Positions 1 through 5,317 of a DNA stretch of 5,317 nt are shown piece after piece (position 1 is the first letter of the stretch; the number at the start of each line of letters is the position of its first letter). Origin of the DNA: Prevotella sp. CAG:485 (lineage in GTDB: Bacteria; Bacteroidota; Bacteroidia; Bacteroidales; Muribaculaceae); the NCBI GenBank assembly GCA_000437495.1, contig FR897834.1:19965-25281 (forward strand), in the 5' to 3' direction. The position numbers and the translations under genes are program-made. The notes beneath the pieces are model-generated. The model was given only the letters and a program-made list of their open reading frames with translations. It ran no database searches and was not told where the DNA came from.

Positions 1-1
1 C

Positions 2-67
2 CCCCTGCCGCTGCCATGGCTCGGCAAGCTCCGCAAGTCAATGATAAACCCGGTCTATACACCCTGA
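2..67 (+). CDS. 3' end of an upstream gene (partial), possibly another exporter subunit
   Basis: An open frame enters from the left edge and ends at TGA 65-67. It gives a proline-rich then basic tail (PLPLPWLGKLRKSMINPVYTP). I chose this frame because 16 of its 21 third positions are G or C, matching the codon use of the neighbouring genes. The competing frame ending at TAA 79-81 has about half. The stop lies 31 bases before the permease ATG with no promoter between, so both are probably in one operon. ABC-2 permeases of this family are often encoded in tandem pairs after a membrane-fusion (HlyD-like) protein, so a first permease is a guess from context. Twenty-one residues are too few to assign a function. 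Confidence 0.42.
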   Translation, partial: PLPLPWLGKLRKSMINPVYTP

Positions 68-98
68 TGCCACACCGGTAAAAAGAATTTTTCACACC

Positions 99-1346
99 AT
101 GCTGAAGAAGATTAAAACCGCCCTGCTACTGTTTTACCAGGTCTTTGTGCGTCAGTTGCGAATGATTCTTCACGACCAAGGCCTGATAATCTTCTTTCTG
201 TTCCTGCCCTTTGTCTACCCGGTGCTCTACTCGCTCATCTACAACCCGGAGCTGGTGCGCGACGTCAGCGTGGTAGTCATTGACCACGACCGCACGGCCG
301 CCAGCCGCGACTTTACCCGCAGCTTCGACGCCACTCAGGGTGCCCGCGTGGTCGGTTACGCCGCCGACATCACCGAGGCTCGACGCGCCATGAACAGCCA
401 TCAGTGCTACGGCATTTTAGAGATTCCGCAGGGCTATGGCCGCAAGCTCGGCTCCGGCCAACAGGCTCCCGTGGTGCTCTATTGCGAGATGAGCCTGCTG
501 CTGCGTTACCGCTCGCTGCTTGTTTCGGCCACCGATGTGCAGTTGGCTCTCGGCGCACAGATTCAGGCGCAGGAAATCAACTCCACCATACCCTTGGGCG
601 CATCATTCAACGTGGGAGACCCCATGCCCGTTGAGAATATCAACATGGGCGACATCACCGGCGGCTTCGACTCATTCATCATGCCTGCCGTCATCATCTT
701 CATCCTGCATCAGTGCATAGTGCTCAGCGTGGGCATGATGGGAGGAGCTTACCGCGAGCGGCCCGAGCTGTATTTCCTCAATCCCTTTACCAAGAAGCAT
801 CCCATATTCTTATCCATGCTGGCGCGCGTGCTTGTGGTGATATTCATCATGTTCGTGCCCATGTGCTTCCTGATACACTATGTGCCGCTCATCTTCGCCT
901 TCCCCATGGCCGGCAACGTATGGCAGATTTTCGCCTTCCTGCTCCCCATGGTCATAGCCTGCTGCTTCCTGGGCGACTGTCTGCAGAGCATTGTGCGCCA
1001 GCGTGAGGATATCTTCGTGATATGGGTAGCCACCTCGCTCATGCTCCTTTTCCTGTCGGGCATCACATGGCCGCGCTTTGCCATGAACGATTTCTGGAAA
1101 GCCCTGGGCGACCTCTTCCCGGCCACCTTCGCCGCACAGGGCTTTGTGCGTATAAGCAGCAACGGCGCCACCCTGAGCCAGGTGTCAGACTGCTACGTCA
1201 TCCTCTGGCTTCAGGCCGCCGCCTATTGCCTCTTAGCCTACTTTATTCAGCGCTTCAGCGTCGTGCCCGACGTCCGCGATGCCCTGCGCAAACGCGCCGT
1301 CATACAGCGCTACCGCCGCACGCTACCCTCACAGAAGCCCTCATAA
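99..1346 (+). CDS. ABC-2 type transporter permease (YhhJ/YbhR/YbhS-like, ABC2_membrane_3)
   Basis: Inner-membrane subunit of an ABC exporter; it would pair with an ATPase not in this window. The 415 residues match the usual family length, so it looks complete. A membrane segment lies at about 28-48, then a large extracytoplasmic domain (about 49-192), then five more hydrophobic segments near 194-214, 240-262, 275-297, 304-322 and 365-384. Family hallmarks are visible: VVVIDHDRTAASRDFTRSFDAT at the start of the external domain (about 58-79), YGILEIPQGYGRKL (104-117), and FLSGITWP (318-325) in the fifth segment, which resembles the FxSGxxxP motif of ABC-2 permeases. The C-terminus is short and basic (RDALRKRAVIQRYRR). 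The ATG at 99 has only A/T-rich DNA before it and no Shine-Dalgarno sequence, as is common in Bacteroidota. The substrate cannot be told; relatives export drugs, lipids or polysaccharide precursors. The stop is TAA. Confidence 0.9.
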   Translation: MLKKIKTALLLFYQVFVRQLRMILHDQGLIIFFLFLPFVYPVLYSLIYNPELVRDVSVVVIDHDRTAASRDFTRSFDATQGARVVGYAADITEARRAMNSHQCYGILEIPQGYGRKLGSGQQAPVVLYCEMSLLLRYRSLLVSATDVQLALGAQIQAQEINSTIPLGASFNVGDPMPVENINMGDITGGFDSFIMPAVIIFILHQCIVLSVGMMGGAYRERPELYFLNPFTKKHPIFLSMLARVLVVIFIMFVPMCFLIHYVPLIFAFPMAGNVWQIFAFLLPMVIACCFLGDCLQSIVRQREDIFVIWVATSLMLLFLSGITWPRFAMNDFWKALGDLFPATFAAQGFVRISSNGATLSQVSDCYVILWLQAAAYCLLAYFIQRFSVVPDVRDALRKRAVIQRYRRTLPSQKPS

Positions 1347-1429
1347 CCCCCTGCGGTGAGTTTTCCCAATCACCCTTATTTACAAGCGGAAAAATTTGCA
1401 ATGCTCGTGTATCAAAACGGTAACTACGC

Positions 1430-1555
1430 GGGTGTTGTCAGAAAGGATGCAGATGTGGTGCTTCGGGGTTCCGAGCAGGCGGGCGCATACTGAAGTATGT
1501 AACCGCCTGCGAGAGGTTCCCGAAACGCCGCAGATGCGCCTTTATGACGACACCC
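1430..1555. repeat. Long imperfect palindrome between convergent genes (REP-like candidate or bidirectional terminator)
   Basis: Two arms of 61 bases (1430-1490 and 1495-1555) are imperfect reverse complements around a TGAA centre (1491-1494). The outer ends pair almost fully (GGGTGTTGTCA with TGACGACACCC, one wobble as RNA). An inner 8-bp stem is perfect (GCAGGCGG 1475-1482 with CCGCCTGC 1503-1510), and the tip is CATAC-TGAA-GTATG. The intermediate part pairs over about 19 bases with a one-base bulge. The element fills most of the 216-base gap between two genes transcribed toward each other. It could block transcription from both sides, but no T-run follows either arm, so it is not a classic intrinsic terminator. 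Its size and bulged symmetry also fit a dispersed palindromic repeat or a MITE-like remnant; no target duplication is visible. Bases 1347-1429 hold no clear signal apart from a short open frame. Confidence 0.7.
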
Positions 1556-1562
1556 GTAAGAG

Positions 1563-4500
1563 CTAAATGCGGGCGTTGCGGCGCTCAATGAACCGCTCCT
1601 TCTCCTTCGGGTCGCGGATCTCTTCCGTGGCCCCGATTTTGCGTATGAACAGCCGGTCGTCGGGCTTGGTAAGAACCGCTGTGCCAAACGGAACAACATT
1701 GATGTGGCATATCCACCGCCCGTCAACCTCCTCATACTGTATGTCTACATAATCGGGCACAAGCGAAAGCCCGTCGACGGTGGTGCCGAAATAGCGGCGA
1801 AGCACCTTCTGCAGATACAGGTTATAGCGGTCTTGCGTTTCGCGAATGTCATATTTGCCCGACGGAGTCTTGTTGAGATAGCGGAAGTCATTGTCGAGGC
1901 CAACCACATTGCCGCCGTTGTCCACGCCCAGGTATATGGTGCCGCCGTCGGTGTTGAGCAGACTCGCCACGGTGCGTGCAATTACGAAGCCCTGAATCTG
2001 CTCGTCGGGCTGCATGTGATTGTCGGCCGGGAACACTGCCGACGTCTTGAACTCGTGATACAGGTCCTCGCTCACATTCAGCCTCCGCTGCTTGCTTACC
2101 ACCGTGGGCAGCGACAGCGTGGTGTGTATGCGCTTCCTTATGGCGTCGCGGATGTCGGCGGCGCCCAAGCCCTCCAGCGCGTTGTAGGCCGTGGCAAGCT
2201 GCATCAGACTGTGTATGTGTCCGTCGGCGCCGCGCGTGAGCCATTCCTGATTGCGGTTGAGGAAGCCGCGGTTGTCGAGCGACGCCAGAATGGCCACTTC
2301 CTTAAGGCGCGACCGCAGCAGAGCACTTGCCGGAGCCAGTCGCCGACCGCGTTCTATGAGCGTCTGCACCTGCTCAAGCTGCATCATGCCGTCGATGGCA
2401 AACCGGCTCATGGCCTCTAACAGTCGCAGCTGAACGCCGAGCTGGTCGCTGCGGGCGCGGTCGCCCGACATATCCGCCAGCAGCTGTGCCAGGTTCAGAA
2501 GCATATAACTGTTGCGCAGGTCGGCACGCTGCAGAGCCGCACACTGTTCCAGCAGGAAGGCTATGTTCGACACCGCGTCAGCCGTCAGATAGCGCGTTTC
2601 CTGCACCTCGTGCTCCTCTTCCGGCATCAGCGTGGCCACCTCATACTGCTCGGCGCATGGGAACGTCTCGCGCAGAATATCGCCGGCCACCATCGACCCG
2701 TATTCAGCATGAGTCATATTCAGAGCGTCGGCCACGTCAGGGTCATTCTCATCGTCGGTAAACAGCTGAATGAAGTCGCAGTTCACATACAGCTTCCAGT
2801 CTTCCGGCTTGTAATTCACCGAATTGACCTTTACCTCCACCACATCGCCCAGATGCAGCTCAATCTCCGTGTCGCGTTTGGAAATCAGCATGCCGTAACC
2901 GAACTGGCTCGTGGCCTTGTACTGCGTGCCGCTCACATCTGATATTTTGGCTATGACGCGATTTCCCCCAAAACGGTCCTGACAGGCATCGTCGTTGTTC
3001 ACCTCCATGAAGAAGCGGCGCATGGAGAAGCGCCAGCGCCCGTCGGGCAGACGGCTCTCGGCCACCGCCTCAACGCGCAGCGGTCCGCCGGGTCCGTAGA
3101 ATATCTTCTTATAGGCCGTAAACACCACCGGATAAGGCACCACATCGCGCAGATTCATCAGACCCGAGTAGCGGCCGTCGACGCTGCGCACATCATATTC
3201 ATAATATTCGTTGGGCGCTATGCCGGCCACAATCACCGGAATGACGTCGCCCGGCTGCAAATCCCTTTCCACCTTGTTTTCAACACGCGTGCTCTCGGTC
3301 TGTTCCAGCCCCAGACGCACCTGCTGCCACAGCTGCCGCTGCAGCTCCAGATTCTCCGATTCCAGATTCCCTTTCTCCTTGAGCGTCTCGGGCAGCTGCA
3401 CCATGAATTTCACATCCGTGGCCAGAGGACCGGTCAGCTCGTTGTGCACATGCAGATTGTCGGCCGCCGGCTGCAGCGTCAGATAACGGCTGTCAACACG
3501 CAGCCTCATGCTCTCGCCCTCGAACACCGTTTCCACATCCGTGTTCACAGCACCCTCGTGGCCCGTGGCCAACAGACGGTAACAGACACGGTTTATGTCG
3601 TTGAGGTCATCCCAGCTGAACTCTAACGGCGAGTCGTTGAGGCCGCAGTAGGTGAGCAGCGCCTTGCGCACCGGAGCCTCGCCGCTGTGCCCTGTGAGCA
3701 GCGCCGCCACCGTGTAGAGAGTGCCGCGGTGAGTGTCCCACAGCTCGAACTCCTCTTCCGAATGTTCCTCCGATTCCAGCAGCAGCAGCTCAATGGCAAT
3801 AGCCTCCGCAAGCTCGCGCAGAGTGCCGCGCACCAGCGGGTCGGGAGCCGAACGCTCGCTCTCAATGTACGTCTTGAGCATTATCTTGAACGCATCGCCG
3901 AAGATGCTCATGAAATCGCGGTTCGACCGCCGCGTCCTTATAATCTCGAACACATCGCCCGTGTGCGAATGAGCCAGACCCGGGTTCAGCGCCAGAACCT
4001 GCATCAGCACACCCATGCGCTTGTTGGGCTCGAACACCCAACCGCTGCGGCGCATCGTCTCCAGCGTGTCGTTAATCATATTCTCGGCCTCGCCCTGAGC
4101 AATCAGCCGCGTTGCCGTGTCAATGTACTCCAACTGTTCCAGGCCTCGCGTCAGCTCATGACGCTGCTGGCGCAGCTGAGCCTTGTCGTAGTTGAAACTG
4201 GCGGCGTAGGCGCTGCTTTCCACCACCGTGCGGATGGTGTGGTTGAGACGCTTCACCCACACCCGGCGCCCCGGCATACCCTCGCTGAGCCATTGCGGAA
4301 TTATCCTCACCAGCGTCTGCAGCGCCATCGACACCCAGCGGCCATCGCCCCGTTCGGCGGCCTCACGCGCCTCGGCAAGCATCTCGCTGCCCATCACACG
4401 CTTGGCCACACGCATCCACGGCTCGCCGCTCAACCGGTCGTTGTTGCACAGAGTCTGCAGAGTATATCCGCCACGGTTCATCATTTTGGCGCCGCAGTAG

Positions 4501-4925
4501 CTAAGCTGCAGCCCTTCGGGAGTGATATCCTCCACACGGCAGTCAATCTCCGCAAAACGCTTCAGACCCCCGGCGCCTGCCATGCGCACATTGCTGTGAG
4601 TGAGACCGTTTACCTCATCGCGCAGCAGAAAGCCCTGAGTGCCGTTGCCCTCGCGCCATATCTTAAAAGTGTAAGTCTTGCCCGGAGTATAAACCTGCGG
4701 CAGCACACTTTCCAAAGTCTGGTCGAACTTTCCCCCTCCGCGGCAGATTACAGTAAGCACCTCGGGATAATCATTCATCTGAAAATCAAAAGGCACCGTG
4801 CGCCCTACCGGCTCACCGTCGGCACCTTTCAGCAAAAAGACAAGCTTACCCGTTTCGCGGGTTGGAATATAATCGGCTCTCTTAAATTCGTAAACCTCGC
4901 CGGGTTGAAAATCATTGTCGTTCAT
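1563..4925 (-). CDS. Large multidomain protein with C-terminal Schlafen AlbA_2 domain
   Basis: The 1120-residue product is intact and soluble: no signal peptide or membrane segment is seen. The recognisable part is C-terminal, about 952-1100: LYHEFKTSA (955-963), then SLLNTDGGTIYLGVDNGGNV (988-1007), then RLFIRKIGATEEI (1091-1103). This is the pattern of AlbA_2 (Schlafen) domains, found in nucleic-acid-binding regulators, some nucleases and Schlafen proteins. Before it are short beta-rich stretches resembling OB/S1 folds, opening with PGEVYEFK (8), PGKTYTFKI (81), QPGDVIPVIV (557) and LGDVVEVKV (692). Between them are long helical regions, about 165-460 and 780-945; ESENLELQRQLWQQ near 522-535 may be a coiled coil. 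No Walker A motif or HTH was seen. The ATG at 4925 has no Shine-Dalgarno but lies about 40 bases from a -7 box. The stop is TAG. Nucleic-acid binding, perhaps RNA, is inferred; the actual role is unknown. It stands alone, convergent with the permease. Confidence 0.9.
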   Translation of the reverse strand: MNDNDFQPGEVYEFKRADYIPTRETGKLVFLLKGADGEPVGRTVPFDFQMNDYPEVLTVICRGGGKFDQTLESVLPQVYTPGKTYTFKIWREGNGTQGFLLRDEVNGLTHSNVRMAGAGGLKRFAEIDCRVEDITPEGLQLSYCGAKMMNRGGYTLQTLCNNDRLSGEPWMRVAKRVMGSEMLAEAREAAERGDGRWVSMALQTLVRIIPQWLSEGMPGRRVWVKRLNHTIRTVVESSAYAASFNYDKAQLRQQRHELTRGLEQLEYIDTATRLIAQGEAENMINDTLETMRRSGWVFEPNKRMGVLMQVLALNPGLAHSHTGDVFEIIRTRRSNRDFMSIFGDAFKIMLKTYIESERSAPDPLVRGTLRELAEAIAIELLLLESEEHSEEEFELWDTHRGTLYTVAALLTGHSGEAPVRKALLTYCGLNDSPLEFSWDDLNDINRVCYRLLATGHEGAVNTDVETVFEGESMRLRVDSRYLTLQPAADNLHVHNELTGPLATDVKFMVQLPETLKEKGNLESENLELQRQLWQQVRLGLEQTESTRVENKVERDLQPGDVIPVIVAGIAPNEYYEYDVRSVDGRYSGLMNLRDVVPYPVVFTAYKKIFYGPGGPLRVEAVAESRLPDGRWRFSMRRFFMEVNNDDACQDRFGGNRVIAKISDVSGTQYKATSQFGYGMLISKRDTEIELHLGDVVEVKVNSVNYKPEDWKLYVNCDFIQLFTDDENDPDVADALNMTHAEYGSMVAGDILRETFPCAEQYEVATLMPEEEHEVQETRYLTADAVSNIAFLLEQCAALQRADLRNSYMLLNLAQLLADMSGDRARSDQLGVQLRLLEAMSRFAIDGMMQLEQVQTLIERGRRLAPASALLRSRLKEVAILASLDNRGFLNRNQEWLTRGADGHIHSLMQLATAYNALEGLGAADIRDAIRKRIHTTLSLPTVVSKQRRLNVSEDLYHEFKTSAVFPADNHMQPDEQIQGFVIARTVASLLNTDGGTIYLGVDNGGNVVGLDNDFRYLNKTPSGKYDIRETQDRYNLYLQKVLRRYFGTTVDGLSLVPDYVDIQYEEVDGRWICHINVVPFGTAVLTKPDDRLFIRKIGATEEIRDPKEKERFIERRNARI

Positions 4926-4966
4926 GTTAAAAATGGAGTTTTTAGTATTAGTGCATTATCAGGCCT

Positions 4967-4974
4967 CAAATTTA
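4967..4974 (-). promoter_or_regulatory. Candidate -7 box (TAAATTTG) for the AlbA_2 gene
   Basis: On the minus strand this reads TAAATTTG, an exact match to the Bacteroidota -7 consensus TAnnTTTG. It is 41 bases upstream of the ATG at 4925, which would give a leader of roughly 30-40 bases. A TTTG lies upstream (4987-4990) but only 12 bases away, closer than the usual 19-20, so the -33 element is weak or missing. The leader is A/T-rich with no Shine-Dalgarno sequence. Confidence 0.5.
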
Positions 4975-5168
4975 CGAAAAAATTTTCAAACCGAACACAC
5001 CAACCCTAAAAAACAACCATCATATAAAATCAAAAACCTTCTAAGAGGCTCGTTTACACCCTTTTGGGGGGAGGAGAGGTATGGAAATTGGCGGCAGGGG
5101 AGTGGAAGGTTGAGGCGGAGGGCGAATTTTTTTTTGCGTAAAAGATGCTTCAATTAAAAAAAAATGTG

Positions 5169-5176
5169 TAACTTTG
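5169..5176 (+). promoter_or_regulatory. Candidate -7 box (TAACTTTG) of an outward promoter
   Basis: This is an exact match to TAnnTTTG on the plus strand, pointing out of the right edge. Transcription would begin near 5182-5185 and give a leader of more than 130 bases before any gene. No TTG is found at the usual -33 distance; that region is GCTTCAATT followed by nine A. The promoter may therefore need an activator, or depend on the flanking A and T tracts. Confidence 0.55.
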
Positions 5177-5193
5177 CAAAAATTCCATTCATG

Positions 5194-5217
5194 GAGGGGC
5201 GGGCAAGCCCGCTTCTC
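5194..5217 (+). promoter_or_regulatory. Strong GC-rich hairpin at the 5' end of the outward transcript
   Basis: Arms 5194-5204 and 5207-5217 pair over their whole length, with two G-U wobbles at 5197/5214 and 5198/5213. The core is GCGGGC-AA-GCCCGC. As RNA this gives about ten pairs closed by a four-base loop. It begins about ten bases after the predicted transcription start and is the only GC-rich spot in its surroundings. No T-run follows on the plus strand, so it is unlikely to be an ordinary terminator. A stabilising 5' stem or leader control element is more likely. Confidence 0.5.
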
Positions 5218-5317
5218 AAAAAATAGCATCTTTTCACCTTATAAGAGACATAAACGATTCCTTATAGAGCGGAAAACATCTTTTTCAACTAAGGAAACTT
5301 CTATAAATTAAACATTT

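Larger units (their letters stand above)
5140..5234. repeat. Perfect 10-bp inverted repeat flanking a promoter candidate
   Basis: AAAAGATGCT at 5140-5149 and AGCATCTTTT at 5225-5234 are exact reverse complements separated by 75 bases. The enclosed segment carries the plus-strand TAACTTTG box and the leader hairpin. The match does not extend beyond ten bases on either side. Invertible promoters bounded by inverted repeats are well known in Bacteroides, although their arms are usually longer. This may also be a protein-binding site pair or chance similarity in AT-rich DNA. Confidence 0.4.
4926..5317. other. Divergent AT-rich intergenic/regulatory region with no convincing gene
   Basis: This 392-base stretch lies between the start of the minus-strand AlbA_2 gene and the right edge. 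Open frames within it are short and low in complexity, and none looks like a protein. In order, it has a minus-strand -7 box near 4970 and an A-rich stretch to about 5040. A guanine/purine-rich plus strand follows at 5066-5124, then T9 (5127-5135) and A9 (5156-5164). After these come a plus-strand -7 box (5169-5176), a strong hairpin (5194-5217) and a final AT-rich leader with repeated CATCTTTT. The next gene probably starts to the right of the window on the plus strand. Confidence 0.7.

Noticed and set aside
1..81. Alternative reading of the left edge in the frame ending at TAA 79-81
   Set aside because: Its third positions are only about half G or C, unlike the neighbouring genes, so the frame ending at TGA 67 was preferred.
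1424..1735. A 103-codon minus-strand open frame crossing the palindrome and the end of the AlbA_2 gene
   Set aside because: It overlaps the real gene out of frame and the rest is the palindrome; its composition is not protein-like.
1704..2420. A 238-codon plus-strand open frame opposite the AlbA_2 domain
   Set aside because: The minus strand encodes the recognisable EFK / GGTIYLGVDN motifs here, so this frame is a shadow.
3687..5009. A 440-codon open frame on the plus strand, antisense to the start of the AlbA_2 gene
   Set aside because: It is low in complexity and rich in His, Gln, Arg and Leu, with no recognisable motif. It is a typical shadow of a GC-rich gene on the other strand.
5029..5052. 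CCTTCTAAGAGG with a T-run on the minus strand, as a possible terminator
   Set aside because: The stem has only four weak pairs and there is no gene upstream on that strand to terminate.
4915..5157. An 80-codon plus-strand open frame in the divergent region
   Set aside because: It overlaps the start of the AlbA_2 gene, runs across poly-A and purine-rich DNA, and ends before the outward promoter. It has no domain or conserved look.
1..5317. tRNA, rRNA, CRISPR arrays or transposase genes
   Set aside because: No cloverleaf, rRNA-like stretch, regularly spaced repeat array or transposase motif was seen on either strand.

Overview
The window looks like chromosomal DNA of a GC-rich member of the Bacteroidales. 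Three things suggest this. Coding DNA strongly prefers G or C at third positions. The intergenic DNA is very AT-rich and has no Shine-Dalgarno sequences before the start codons. Both promoter candidates carry the Bacteroidota -7 box TAnnTTTG. A gut lineage such as Muribaculaceae would fit, but the sequence alone does not prove it.

Layout. Bases 1-67 probably hold the last codons of an upstream gene. It is followed after 31 bases by a complete ABC-2 type transporter permease of the YhhJ/YbhR/YbhS kind (99-1346, +), probably the last gene of an exporter operon that begins outside the window. Next is a 216-base convergent intergenic region dominated by a long imperfect palindrome (1430-1555). 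On the minus strand lies one very large gene (1563-4925, 1120 residues). Its C-terminus is a Schlafen-type AlbA_2 domain, and the roughly 950 residues before it look like OB/S1-like beta segments alternating with long helical regions. I do not recognise this protein beyond the AlbA_2 domain.

Bases 4926-5317 are a divergent, AT-rich regulatory region with no convincing gene. It has a minus-strand promoter candidate close to the large gene. It also has a plus-strand TAACTTTG promoter candidate pointing out of the window, followed by a strong leader hairpin. This second promoter sits between two arms of a perfect 10-bp inverted repeat and just downstream of T9 and A9 tracts, so switchable expression of the next gene is a reasonable but unproven hypothesis.

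The permease and the large AlbA_2 protein are transcribed toward each other and show no sign of working together. The most interesting points are the architecture of the 1120-residue protein, the palindromic element between the convergent genes, and the repeat-flanked outward promoter.
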